49,647 bases of DNA, from NCBI GenBank assembly GCA_938082855.1, contig CALKCC010000006.1, forward strand, positions 1 to 49,647, in the 5' to 3' direction. Numbering within the stretch: position 1 is the stretch's first letter; every line of letters begins with the position of its first letter. Under the pieces are notes generated by a model. It did no database searches. It was not told the origin of the DNA and saw nothing but the letters and a program-made list of their open reading frames with translations. This DNA comes from an uncultured Pirellulaceae bacterium (GTDB taxonomy: Bacteria > Planctomycetota > Planctomycetia > Pirellulales > Pirellulaceae). The translations under genes and the position numbers were made by a program. Shown here piece by piece: positions 26,159 through 34,516 of this stretch.

Positions 26159-27795
26159 ATCTAGAAACTTCATTTAAGCGAAAAGTTAGCTATATCAGTG
26201 GTATCGTTCTGCTGCTGTTCCCATTGTTCTATTTGGGACAGCCAGCGACCAGTGATTCCGAGGGCGGCCGTGGAGGTAAGCTAGCACAGCTACGATCGGA
26301 GAATTATCTGGCTCAGTCAAATCTGGGTGAAATTGATCCTGTCAGTTCCACCATGCAATTGGCGACGTTTGGTTTACGGCCAATCGCAGTGATCGTCTTG
26401 TGGGAAAAGGCGACTCGTTTTCAAAAGATGGAAGACTATGACAACGTCACGGCCACAGTTAACCAGATCTCCAAATTACAGCCAAACTTCGTTTCGATTT
26501 GGAAGTTCCAGGCACACAATCTGGCCTACAACATCTCGGTTGATTTTGATAATTACCGCCATCGCTATCAGTGGGTGCGACGCGGGATCGACTTCCTGAT
26601 GGAAGGGACGAAATACAATTCTCAGGATGCCAAGTTGGTTCAGGAAGTAGGGGCTTATACCGGTTCGAAAATCGGCGGCTCAGATGAAAAGCGGCAGTTC
26701 CGTCGGTTGTTCTCTGCCGATGATCCATTTCATCAACGGATGGAAAATTACGGCCTGGAGATGGACTCGCAATTGGTGGCCGGAGTGGATGGTAAACCGG
26801 ACAACTGGAAAGTAGCCAATCGCTGGTATCAGAAAAGTGAAGATGTTGCCAAGTTCAGCGATTCAGGCATTCGTGGAGACTGGTTGCGATTCTATGAACG
26901 CAAACCACAGGCTTTGATTTATTATGCGATTGCACTTGAGGATGAAGGCTATTTGGATACGAATGCTCAGCAGGCGTTTGCAGTGGCTCACTCCAGTCTC
27001 GAGGAATTGGGGTCACTGGACATTCTTTCCAGTTTCACCGGAACGACTCTACGGCTTAATCAAGGGGCAGAATTCCAGCGTAAGTTAGATGAATTGCGTC
27101 AGGAAATAAATGCATTAGGTCCGGATGTTCGCGAGACTCTGCGTAAGGAACGATTTGCCTCGCTTTCCAAACCGCAACAGGATGCACTAAATCTTGCTCC
27201 GGAATTACGAACAGAGTATCACATCGGCTTGGTTCAGGAAGCGAATGAACAATTATTTATTTCAGAAACAGAAGTGGCTGAAGCTATGCCGGAATCGGTC
27301 AAAGAGCAAGCGATGTTGCTTGCCGCGGAGGCGGAAGATATGGCAGTCCAGGCAGATGCTGTGAACTATATGCGATCGATGATCAATTACGATTACTGGT
27401 TGAAACGTTGTGAGATGGAGCAACTTGAATTGGCAATCACAGCGCGGAAAACAACAGCCAAGGGAGACGAACTGTTCGTTCAGGCGCGTTTACAACCAGC
27501 TCGGCTAGAATATGAAAAGGCCTGGGAAATGTGGACGGAGATCTTTGAAGATTACCCTTCCATGATTACTAAAGATACAGGCCAAAACCTGATGCCATCG
27601 ATTGCCAATTATGTTGAGTTGCTGGGGCAATTCGATGAAGAAGTACCAGAAGACTTTGCCCTGCGTTCCATTGTGGAACTGGCGGAAACAGAGTTGGCTG
27701 GAACGCCTGAATCAAACATTCAGTTCCCATCGCCGTCGAATCCAAATCGAATCAAAGGTGAAGTGCCGAAGAACGACTATCTGCAGAATAAATAA
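26155..27795 (+). CDS. membrane-anchored protein coupled to the ABC exporter, unknown function
   Basis: The 546-residue protein has one N-terminal membrane segment (about residues 13-28, ISGIVLLLFPLFYLGQ) and a long soluble part rich in helices. The pairs of helices (about 75-165) such as TVNQISKLQPNFVSIWKFQ look like TPR-type repeats, and later segments are Glu/Gln-rich. The start is GTG 26155, inside the permease stop (GTGA). This translational coupling makes it a likely accessory subunit of the exporter on the outer or periplasmic face. I do not recognise a named family. A hairpin at the stop may end the operon. Confidence 0.7.
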   Translation: MNLETSFKRKVSYISGIVLLLFPLFYLGQPATSDSEGGRGGKLAQLRSENYLAQSNLGEIDPVSSTMQLATFGLRPIAVIVLWEKATRFQKMEDYDNVTATVNQISKLQPNFVSIWKFQAHNLAYNISVDFDNYRHRYQWVRRGIDFLMEGTKYNSQDAKLVQEVGAYTGSKIGGSDEKRQFRRLFSADDPFHQRMENYGLEMDSQLVAGVDGKPDNWKVANRWYQKSEDVAKFSDSGIRGDWLRFYERKPQALIYYAIALEDEGYLDTNAQQAFAVAHSSLEELGSLDILSSFTGTTLRLNQGAEFQRKLDELRQEINALGPDVRETLRKERFASLSKPQQDALNLAPELRTEYHIGLVQEANEQLFISETEVAEAMPESVKEQAMLLAAEAEDMAVQADAVNYMRSMINYDYWLKRCEMEQLELAITARKTTAKGDELFVQARLQPARLEYEKAWEMWTEIFEDYPSMITKDTGQNLMPSIANYVELLGQFDEEVPEDFALRSIVELAETELAGTPESNIQFPSPSNPNRIKGEVPKNDYLQNK

Positions 27796-27822
27796 GTCGC
27801 TAGTGATTAGTGGCTATTTATT
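27795..27822 (+). terminator. probable terminator of the ABC exporter operon
   Basis: AGTCGCTA (27795-27802) pairs with TAGTGGCT (27808-27815) through eight pairs including two G-U, closing a five-base loop. ATTTATT follows. It overlaps both the end of the exporter operon and the stop of the convergent gene. The T-run is imperfect. Confidence 0.35.
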
Positions 27823-28846
27823 GCGTTGCATTGAGTTTGACGTACTCTTCGGCGACGCGGTCAAGAAACGCAGCTGGCTTGTCGATGGGGTGATAGACTG
27901 CTCGCATCACAAAGCGATAGGTTTTTCCAACTTCATAGTTGGGCACAAAATACTGGAAGTCCCATGCGGGATTGCCCTGCCCTCCTCCTGACGGTGATTG
28001 CGATATTCGCATCTGATCGGCATCCCGAAATATCTGAGCAAACCCCATGGAGCGGCTCACTCCGTAATACCAAGGCTGCTGGAATCGGTGGCGTGAATAC
28101 CCGAAGACCAATGTCAGCGGGAAATCGGAGTCATGCTGGAAGAGCCGTTGGTCATTACGACTTCGGTGGGTGGCATGGGTGCCATGTTGAGGCGTTACTC
28201 CGCGAACCATCTGGGGTTTGGGATATTGGTCGATTTTCTTGCCTTCAACGTTTTCGAACCCTGGGAAATGGATACTCAAATCTTTAGGTTGATGGATGTA
28301 GCTGGCCCAAAAGAGGCCAATGTATTGATTGGCAAAGGAGTTAGCCCGAGGCGTGCATTCATAGGTGAGCTGGATCGTGCCGTTTTCCAGTAATTCGTAA
28401 CGCTGGCAACTCTCAAGACGATAATGTCCTGCCGGGGCCTGATAGAGTTCCACAGTATGTTCGTTGATTTGTCGTAATTGCATTGGCAAATTGCGAGGTT
28501 CAAACAGAATCTTGCGGTCACGAGTCTTGCCATCGTGGATGTGTTCATAATTCAAGCCGGCATAATTGGGCACAAACAGATTTTCCGATTGTTGCTTGTG
28601 AGTGATCTTTGCAATTCCGCTGTAACCTGCTCGATGGCCTGGTAATACTTTGTCATCGACCGCCTGATTGTTGACTACAACAATTTCAACTCCACCTCGT
28701 TGAAGGATGGCATAATTCTTTGACGGTGTCGTCCAAGTTTGTTGCTTGGAATGGATCGTGGTCACAGGTTTTAGTTCAGTAGCATGCAGTGGCATGGTGC
28801 CTGCGAATATCAGGATTGCCGTTAATATCATTCGTTGATGATTCAT
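27818..28846 (-). CDS. secreted beta-rich protein, unknown function
   Basis: The 342-residue protein has a signal peptide (residues 1-22, MILTAILIFAGTMPLHA then TELK). The mature chain is beta-rich with conserved-looking aromatic patches (NLFVPNYAGLNYEHI, QYIGLFWASYIHQP, FDYS-like FGYSRHRFQQPWYYG). The strand pattern recalls galactose-mutarotase-type sandwiches that bind sugars, but that is only a guess. The start overlaps the anti-sigma-like gene by four bases (ATGA), so it is the last gene of the kinase/sigma block and could be a regulated output or a sensor in the periplasm. Confidence 0.65.
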   Translation of the reverse strand: MNHQRMILTAILIFAGTMPLHATELKPVTTIHSKQQTWTTPSKNYAILQRGGVEIVVVNNQAVDDKVLPGHRAGYSGIAKITHKQQSENLFVPNYAGLNYEHIHDGKTRDRKILFEPRNLPMQLRQINEHTVELYQAPAGHYRLESCQRYELLENGTIQLTYECTPRANSFANQYIGLFWASYIHQPKDLSIHFPGFENVEGKKIDQYPKPQMVRGVTPQHGTHATHRSRNDQRLFQHDSDFPLTLVFGYSRHRFQQPWYYGVSRSMGFAQIFRDADQMRISQSPSGGGQGNPAWDFQYFVPNYEVGKTYRFVMRAVYHPIDKPAAFLDRVAEEYVKLNATQ

Positions 28847-29268
28847 GAATCCATCTCATCCTGACGTTGTGAAAAGTAACCGATACTGGACTGATAGTAT
28901 TTCGTGGTACGCGCTGCCTGCGTTTCCTGATTTTGAGTTTGTTGTTCCTGCAAATCGTCTAGATTAGCTCGGCAGGTGGTGCACCCGCGCATTTCGATGT
29001 GGGAACGAATAAACAGGGCTTGTTCTTGCGGCAGGATTCCTAGCAGGTATGCGCCGAGAGTTTTACGGCTGGGGCAACTGAGACCTTGTTGTCGCCAGAT
29101 GGATCCGAGCGTATGTTCACCCGAGGCAGCTTGTTGCCGAATGGTTTGAAGGCGTTGTAGCAGGAGTTCGTCATCTGGTAGGACTTGTTCCAGGACCGAG
29201 GCACGTTCGGCATCCAGATCCTCTTCCAGATAGGCAGCCAGTTCAGAATCACTAAAAGAATGGGTCAT
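28843..29268 (-). CDS. soluble zinc-finger anti-sigma-like protein
   Basis: The 141-residue protein has no membrane segment. The N-terminal third is acidic helical sequence (DSELAAYLEEDLDAERASVLEQVL). A Cys/His cluster follows: C65, then H90 and C96/C99 in SHIEMRGCTTCRANL. The order His-x5-Cys-x2-Cys recalls the zinc-binding anti-sigma domain (usually His-x3-Cys-x2-Cys) with two extra residues. The gene lies nine bases after the sigma factor gene in the same direction, the standard arrangement for a sigma/anti-sigma pair. I infer a cytosolic regulator of that sigma factor, probably responding to an upstream signal rather than to the envelope directly. The zinc-binding assignment is tentative. 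Confidence 0.7.
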   Translation of the reverse strand: MTHSFSDSELAAYLEEDLDAERASVLEQVLPDDELLLQRLQTIRQQAASGEHTLGSIWRQQGLSCPSRKTLGAYLLGILPQEQALFIRSHIEMRGCTTCRANLDDLQEQQTQNQETQAARTTKYYQSSIGYFSQRQDEMDS

Positions 29269-29277
29269 AACTTGTTT

Positions 29278-29919
29278 CTAGCTCTCCTGATCATTGTAAA
29301 GTTCCGGGAATAAATCAGGATTGACGCCCAAACCTAACATTTTTCGTTTTAACTTATCCACGAATTCGTGCTTGAAACTTGCTACTTGCGGTTGAGTTAG
29401 ATTGAGGGCCTCCGCGATTTTTATATTGGGAGTTCCACTGACAAACAGGAGTTCCAAACAGCTCAGTTTGATCCAATTCTGCTGTTCAATCAGACGTTCA
29501 ATTTCTTGGCTAAGAATCTTTATAAGAGCTTCGTTTTCGGCCTGCCGGCGTTCTCCACTTCTGGCAACGGCAGATACTCGAGGGCCCTTGGCTGACAGAT
29601 CTCGCGGTTGTTGAGACTCGTTAGCAAAGTTGGAAAGCGGAATATTTACTCGTCCACTGACCCGAAAGTAATCGCTGATCTTATAACGGCAAATACTGTA
29701 AAGAAAGCTGTCGATCGGCCGGCTTTCATCAAAATTGGGAAGGCTGCGGATAAATCCGATTAGTGTTTCCTGAACGATATCATCTGCGGCTGAACGGTCA
29801 CCGACTCGACGGGAGACAAAGGCCAACAATCTTCCAGAGAATCTCTCCACAAAGCGCATCCAGGCTTCCTGAGATTCTGAGCGTAGTTCTTCTATAAGCA
29901 GCTTGTCAATTTCGGCCAT
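29278..29919 (-). CDS. ECF-type RNA polymerase sigma factor
   Basis: The 213-residue product has region 2 at about residues 17-85 (WMRFVERFSGRLLAFVSRR, ADDIVQETLIGFIRSL, SFLYSICRYKISDYFR). Region 4 is at about 150-205, with IKIAEALNLTQPQVASFKHEF as the -35-binding helix-turn-helix. The linker between them is about 60 residues, longer than in minimal ECF factors. I chose ATG 29919; an in-frame GTG 15 bases upstream would add five residues, and neither has a good ribosome site. The gene precedes an anti-sigma-like gene and follows a membrane protein and kinase gene in the same direction. Confidence 0.88.
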   Translation of the reverse strand: MAEIDKLLIEELRSESQEAWMRFVERFSGRLLAFVSRRVGDRSAADDIVQETLIGFIRSLPNFDESRPIDSFLYSICRYKISDYFRVSGRVNIPLSNFANESQQPRDLSAKGPRVSAVARSGERRQAENEALIKILSQEIERLIEQQNWIKLSCLELLFVSGTPNIKIAEALNLTQPQVASFKHEFVDKLKRKMLGLGVNPDLFPELYNDQES

Positions 29920-29985
29920 GACTAATCTCAACACATTATCGGGCTAAGCGAATTGTAACGTGCTGAAAGGGTCGTTCACAAGAAT

Positions 29986-30696
29986 CTAAACCCAGTGAAG
30001 CATCATGGCGATCCCAGCCAGGGCTGCGATGGTCGCGATGAGAATTGCTGAATTGACGGTGAGACGAATGGCACGATTGGTATCCCGACTTCGCATAACC
30101 TGATTACCCCGAAACAGGAATAATATGATCAGCACCACACTTGCAATCATGATGTATTGAACGAGACGTTCGCCTAACATAACTTCCCGCCAGAGTTGCT
30201 TCATTTCTGCCTGGAGCGGCTTCAAGTCGACAATGGCGATCAGATGGTAATTCGTAATATTGGAAGGCTGTCCGGACAGGATGGGCGTATGTTCCTGTAA
30301 GTAAACATCACTGGGAGCCACAAGTTCGACCAGGTCGATTTGGAGGCCTCTTTCTTCCAACAGACTGCGACCGTTAATGTGATTTCCGGTGACTTCATCG
30401 ATAATGCTGTTTACCGCCGCATCGACCTTTGCAAGGAAACTTGCTTCAACACTGGGTAGATCGATACTTAAATCCGATTCAATCCGTAACGCATAGGCAT
30501 TACCTGTGGGTAAGACCAACTCAGGTTGCTCGACCGAATTACCCTTCGTGTTTTTTTCGAGGTCAAACGGGTAATACTTCGGTGAATTGGTTTGATTCCC
30601 GTCGCTTTCAACAGATGCGGATTCTTGAGCTACTACAAAAGTGGAGAGGCTAAGCAATAAGACGAGAATCGTTGATTTGTACGATCGATTATCCAT
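29986..30696 (-). CDS. membrane protein with signal peptide, unknown function
   Basis: The 236-residue protein has a signal peptide (residues 1-25, ILVLLLSLSTFVVAQE). A periplasmic domain of about 150 residues follows, with LVLPTGNAYALRIESDLSI and FLAKVDAAVNSIIDEVTG. Two membrane helices lie near the C-terminus (about 180-200 YIMIASVVLIILFLF, and about 217-236). The start ATG 30696 overlaps the kinase gene by eight bases; an upstream in-frame start inside the kinase would lack a signal peptide. It is co-transcribed with the kinase upstream and sigma factor downstream. It could sense or transmit an envelope signal, which is an inference from position only. Confidence 0.7.
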   Translation of the reverse strand: MDNRSYKSTILVLLLSLSTFVVAQESASVESDGNQTNSPKYYPFDLEKNTKGNSVEQPELVLPTGNAYALRIESDLSIDLPSVEASFLAKVDAAVNSIIDEVTGNHINGRSLLEERGLQIDLVELVAPSDVYLQEHTPILSGQPSNITNYHLIAIVDLKPLQAEMKQLWREVMLGERLVQYIMIASVVLIILFLFRGNQVMRSRDTNRAIRLTVNSAILIATIAALAGIAMMLHWV

Positions 30697-32449
30697 TTTG
30701 CCACCACCCTGTCGCAATCGCTTCAAATTCTTTGCGTTGCTGAGACGTGAAGTTTGGTGCTGAAAATTGAATGACAATCAGTGTTAAAGCTGTAACCCCA
30801 GGCATTAGTGGCTGAGGGGCTACGGGCAAAAACCATGCGACTAAGGCAAACATAAATGCCCCCATCAAATCATACTGAGATGTTCGAACTGGCGTCGCAT
30901 GATTCCACCAGCGACAAATGGCAAAGAGCAGGCCGGTAAAGACGGCGTAATGAGCCAAAGCCGGGCTCTCGCCAGCCGCAAACTTCCAATGTTCCATGAC
31001 CCAGGGCCAGTAGCTGACTCCGGAATGAAGGTCATGGAAATCGAGTTGTAAAAAATTGCCGATTGCCAGGTGCAGTGCACCCAGTCCGGCTCCGACCGCG
31101 AACATCACCACGCGTTTTGGTCCATCCTCGGTATCAGACGATTCCCAGAATTTCCCCAGAATTAGAACGGCCCAGCTGCTCAGTAACATGACCGACATCA
31201 GCCAAATAAACCATTGAGTCGACTCAACCGACGAAAGGGTTTTGTTACTAAGTGTTTGTAGGAAGACGGCAAATAGAAGCGTTGTTGCAGCTCCCGTACC
31301 TACCACCGCTCGGATCATGGACGAAGTGAGTTCACTAAGCCGTTGCGACTTGTCCTTTTTAGCTAACTCTCCTTTCGCGACGTCGATCCAGGTAGGCGGT
31401 TTTCTGTGCCGGGTATTGGGTGGTATGTACTCGGGCTTCTTTGTTGGCGTACCCTGTCGAGGGACAGGTGTCGGCTCAATGACGGGTACGATGTCTAAGG
31501 TGGGGATTTGACGGTTTTTCACAGGTTGAGCAGGCACAGGTTGAGTGGGCACAGGTTGAACTGGCAAGGCCTGATCTGGTGTGACGGATGTTGGTGTCGT
31601 AGAGCGAATGCCTGCGTAGTACTCCTTAGGCAATGAAGCACGATTAAAGCCTGGAACCAATTCATAATTTGGCTCTGGAACATCAAGCATCATGTCGACA
31701 ACGTTCTGATACCGTTTGTCGGCGTCCTTTTCCAAAGCTTTTCGAATGGCCGTTTGGTACTCTAACGGGACCTTGGTTAAATCCGGAGCTTCGGTGAGGT
31801 GTTTGGTTAGAATTTCCGCATCAGATTCACCATCAAACGGGATGTCGCCAGTGAGTAATTCAAAGAGCATGATCCCCAGGGCATAGATGTCGATTTGGTT
31901 ACCGTAATTCCCTTTTCCGATTTCCGGTGCCATGTAACGGCAAGTCCCAATGGCCCGGGTGTGATTATTACGTTGGCTATGGGAAATGAGCTTGGAGAGC
32001 CCATAATCTCCAACTTTAACGTCTCCTTCACTTTGAAAGATGTTCCCAGGCTTGAGGTCACGATGTACAAATCCATTGAGGTGCAGTCGGTGCACTCCAC
32101 TGGCGATGGCAAAGAACCACGCGGATGCTTCATTACTGGTGAGTCCGTCAGGTTGTTGTGTCAGCACATCTCGCAGGCTCTTTCCTGACATGTACTCCAT
32201 AATGATCCAGGATTCGCTCTGCTGATCATCATGTTTAATATCAAACAACTGAACTAAGTGAGGGTGTCTGATATTTAGGACGAGATTGTCACCTCGATCC
32301 GCATCCATGAAATCCACTTTTTTGAGTGCTACCTCTTTCCCGACATCACTAACGGCGAAGTAGACTTCCCCGAAGCCTCCTCGTCCAAGTCCTCGTTTGA
32401 TGGTGTAGCCATCAAGAGGAGTGTCGCCTGTGATGTAGGTGAATTTCAT
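30689..32449 (-). CDS. Hanks-type serine/threonine protein kinase with C-terminal membrane domain
   Basis: The 586-residue protein has a kinase domain at about 14-265. It shows the Gly-rich loop GLGRGGFGEVY (20-30), the catalytic Lys in VALKK (43), HRDLKPGN with the catalytic Asp131, the metal site DYG (148-150, Tyr instead of Phe in DFG), and APE (174-176). A Pro-rich linker follows with PVQPVPTQPVPAQPV. The C-terminal 200 residues hold about five membrane segments (AATTLLFAVFLQTL, WAVLILGKFW, LGALHLAIGNFL, YAVFTGLLFAI, LMGAFMFALVAWF). All catalytic residues are present, so it should be active, facing the cytosol. The FHA gene upstream is a likely phosphopeptide-binding partner, and the sigma pair downstream a likely target. 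Confidence 0.93.
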   Translation of the reverse strand: MKFTYITGDTPLDGYTIKRGLGRGGFGEVYFAVSDVGKEVALKKVDFMDADRGDNLVLNIRHPHLVQLFDIKHDDQQSESWIIMEYMSGKSLRDVLTQQPDGLTSNEASAWFFAIASGVHRLHLNGFVHRDLKPGNIFQSEGDVKVGDYGLSKLISHSQRNNHTRAIGTCRYMAPEIGKGNYGNQIDIYALGIMLFELLTGDIPFDGESDAEILTKHLTEAPDLTKVPLEYQTAIRKALEKDADKRYQNVVDMMLDVPEPNYELVPGFNRASLPKEYYAGIRSTTPTSVTPDQALPVQPVPTQPVPAQPVKNRQIPTLDIVPVIEPTPVPRQGTPTKKPEYIPPNTRHRKPPTWIDVAKGELAKKDKSQRLSELTSSMIRAVVGTGAATTLLFAVFLQTLSNKTLSSVESTQWFIWLMSVMLLSSWAVLILGKFWESSDTEDGPKRVVMFAVGAGLGALHLAIGNFLQLDFHDLHSGVSYWPWVMEHWKFAAGESPALAHYAVFTGLLFAICRWWNHATPVRTSQYDLMGAFMFALVAWFLPVAPQPLMPGVTALTLIVIQFSAPNFTSQQRKEFEAIATGWWQNG

Positions 32450-32518
32450 GATTCTTGTTGTTTTCAGATTGCTTGAAACTTAGTCTTTGCTATTGGATTT
32501 CCGGATAAGATTTCTAAA

Positions 32519-33118
32519 CTACGTTGTGTCTTCCAGGCTCAGTGATATACGGTCACTGCGTATCTGAGAACCGTAAAATAGTTCGCCTGTGGATTGTTCC
32601 ACTACCCCGTCGAGTTCCACAGGGTAATCGGATTGACAGCACAATTGCTCCCCTTGCTGAAACAAAACGATTTGATGTTCTTCTCCATGATAGACAACAT
32701 GATTGGCCATATTACTTCCAATAATCAGTGATTCACTCATTAAAAGTATGCCATCCACAAAAGGATTGGTACGTGTGTTGCCGACCAGATCCAGTCGAGC
32801 ACTGGGGCTCAATGGATGAGGCTTTGTGAATTGAAGCTGGGCGCTTCCGAGCGTGATCAGGTCGCCGTGATGTAGCAGTGTTGGTGATTGGATTGTTTGA
32901 TTTTGTATCGCCACGTCTGCGAGTGGTTCCAGCACATAATCTCCCTCTTCCTTCTGGCGAACAATGCGTGCATGTCGGCCGGCGATATCTGCGACCAAGG
33001 GGATATCCACCTGCGTTCCGGGACGAGCCTGCCCGAGAACGACCTGATCGTTTAAGCTGACCAGATAGCCGCCGACGGCATCGATCCACATCAAGAAACG
33101 GTCAGAGACAGCTTTCAT
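32519..33118 (-). CDS. FHA domain-containing protein
   Basis: The 199-residue product starts MKAVSDRFLMWIDAVGGYLV. Residues about 27-105 carry an FHA-like sandwich, with GQARPGTQVDIPL, then DIAGRHARIVRQ in place of the canonical GxxxS(R)xH pattern, then LLHHGDLITLGSAQLQF. The His of GRHARI is kept, but the Ser that contacts phosphothreonine is not clear. The C-terminal half has a second beta region. ATG 33118 is preferred because the FHA-related block begins there; an in-frame ATG at 33238 would add 40 polar residues. It precedes the kinase gene by 69 bases, so the pair likely act together. Confidence 0.82.
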   Translation of the reverse strand: MKAVSDRFLMWIDAVGGYLVSLNDQVVLGQARPGTQVDIPLVADIAGRHARIVRQKEEGDYVLEPLADVAIQNQTIQSPTLLHHGDLITLGSAQLQFTKPHPLSPSARLDLVGNTRTNPFVDGILLMSESLIIGSNMANHVVYHGEEHQIVLFQQGEQLCCQSDYPVELDGVVEQSTGELFYGSQIRSDRISLSLEDTT

Positions 33119-33284
33119 AATCTTTTTATTTGTTCTGAAGAAGTAGCGACTATTACTGGACGAGTTATTTGGAGGGCCGGCCAGAACACGAGTGGAGTTC
33201 GAGACCGTACGGGGCCGTTTTTTCCAGGTTGTATTCATGACAGCGTTCACTTATTAGTTTATCAACTTTGGTTGGATGCGCAGG

Positions 33285-33315
33285 AAAAGGGGCTCACGCT
33301 CGTGGCGTGAACCCC
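33285..33315 (-). terminator. intrinsic terminator after the coiled-coil membrane protein gene
   Basis: On the minus strand an 11-pair stem with one G-U forms from 33315-33305 and 33299-33289 around a five-base loop. It is followed by TTTT (33288-33285). It starts 21 bases after the stop at 33337, so that gene is probably separate from the FHA-kinase operon. Confidence 0.72.
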
Positions 33316-33336
33316 AGTCCCTGAAGTCGGAGGTCA

Positions 33337-34149
33337 TTATTTCCGAGCCAACTTAGTTTTGGATTCAGCAGTTTCCTGTGATCCGAAGTAGTTAGCTACT
33401 TCATCGAGGATGTCTGTGGTCGTTTCAGTTTCTACTGGAATTCGATCCAGAGACTGATTTTTGACATTAGACAGTTTTTCCTCGGTGCTTAGGCGAGAGT
33501 CCAGGTTGTCGAGTAAAGCATTCGCTTTAGCCAACTGACTCTCGTCGATTTCGATCTCACTTGCAGACTTGGTGACTTCGATCATCTTGTTGCGAGCAGC
33601 AAGGCTTTCGACTTCAACTCGCAGCTTACGCTGTGAGGCCTGCATACCGGCCAGCTTGCCACGGACAGTTTTTAAGTTGTCCATCCGAGTTGCCCGGAGT
33701 TTCTTGAGATTCGCCAGAGTTTCGTTATCTGTCTTGAATTCGTCAAAGCGATTCGAAAGGTCGCGTTTGACGTCACTGGCAGAGTACTCAACTCCATGAT
33801 AGGTGACATATTCGACACCCGATGAAAGGTCTGCGTTAAGGCGTTTTATCGACTTTTCATCTTCAGCCAACTTTCCTTCAAACTCAGAAATGTTGGTTTC
33901 GAGCTTTTCAATCTCGACTTCTTCTCGAGCGATCAGCTCCATGTTTTTACGAATCTCAGGTGTGATGTCTGAAATTTGCTGGCGAGCTCGTTCCAATTCA
34001 AACTCAACTGGTACCGAGTTCTTTACGGAATCGCGAACGCTAGCAACGGAAGTGGTTACATAACTTGTTGCGTCGCTGCCGAATAGCAGTGCAAGGAGCA
34101 GCATGACTGCAGCGGCACCGCCTCCGACATACAAAACTTTCTTTTTCAT
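33337..34149 (-). CDS. membrane-anchored coiled-coil protein, unknown function
   Basis: The 270-residue protein has one N-terminal membrane anchor (about residues 5-23, VLYVGGGAAAVMLLLALLF). From about 45 to 225 it has long charged heptad sequence read as coiled coil (IRKNMELIAREEVEIEKLET, GVEYVTYHGVEY hinge, KKLRATRMDNLKTVRG). The start is ATG 34149, supported by AAAGGAGA nine bases upstream; the longer frame to 34209 adds residues with no ribosome site. It ends with a strong terminator. Proteins of this shape can span or scaffold the envelope, but no family is recognised. It may be independent of the kinase block. Confidence 0.72.
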   Translation of the reverse strand: MKKKVLYVGGGAAAVMLLLALLFGSDATSYVTTSVASVRDSVKNSVPVEFELERARQQISDITPEIRKNMELIAREEVEIEKLETNISEFEGKLAEDEKSIKRLNADLSSGVEYVTYHGVEYSASDVKRDLSNRFDEFKTDNETLANLKKLRATRMDNLKTVRGKLAGMQASQRKLRVEVESLAARNKMIEVTKSASEIEIDESQLAKANALLDNLDSRLSTEEKLSNVKNQSLDRIPVETETTTDILDEVANYFGSQETAESKTKLARK

Positions 34150-34286
34150 CGTCAGGTCTCCTTTCAAGAGAATCCGATTGAAATTGTGCATGCCTAACTG
34201 GTTAGTCATTCCCAGTTGGAGGCAACATCCTGGTAATTAAATGCTGAAGTCCATTCCAGCAGTACTTTCAAAATCTAATTCGTTAG

Positions 34287-34310
34287 CAACGTCCCAATAT
34301 TGGGATGTTG
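34287..34310. repeat. 24-base near-perfect dyad, possible operator
   Basis: CAAC-G-TCCCAAT (34287-34298) is followed directly by ATTGGGA-T-GTTG (34299-34310), with a single G/T mismatch and a perfect 14-base core, TCCCAATATTGGGA. The absence of a loop favours a protein-binding operator over an RNA hairpin. Confidence 0.6.
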
Positions 34311-34344
34311 GGAGAAAAAATTAGGAAATCTCTCCGTGGTTGTT

Positions 34345-34380
34345 AATCCGCCCAAAAAACAGTGGTTTTGCAGGTGGATT
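34345..34380 (+). repeat. hairpin-forming inverted repeat
   Basis: AATCCGCC (34345-34352) pairs with GGTGGATT (34373-34380). Inside it CAAAA (34353-34357) pairs with TTTTG (34366-34370) around an eight-base loop, with a two-base bulge CA. The one G-U pair is compatible with a + strand RNA. No T-run follows, so it is not a simple terminator. Confidence 0.5.
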
Positions 34381-34516
34381 GCTAATCAGGAATTCGTGAC
34401 TAAGCCTTAGTTATTGGGAGAATTGGCATATAATAAGGGAAATAAATTTCAATCCTTGTAGCCTCTTGTTAAATACGAAGCGTATTACTTCAAAGACGGC
34501 GAAACGGGAAAAGGAC

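Larger units (their letters stand above)
34150..34516. promoter_or_regulatory. divergent intergenic region with two strong inverted repeats
   Basis: This 367-base gap between two divergent genes has no credible ORF. It holds a 24-base dyad (34287-34310) and a 36-base hairpin (34345-34380), both listed separately. A TATAAT (34429-34434) lies 83 bases before the + strand start at 34517, without a good -35 box. ATTGGGA, the half-site of the dyad, recurs at 34413-34419 in front of that TATAAT. A promoter for the minus gene was not recognised. Confidence 0.45.
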
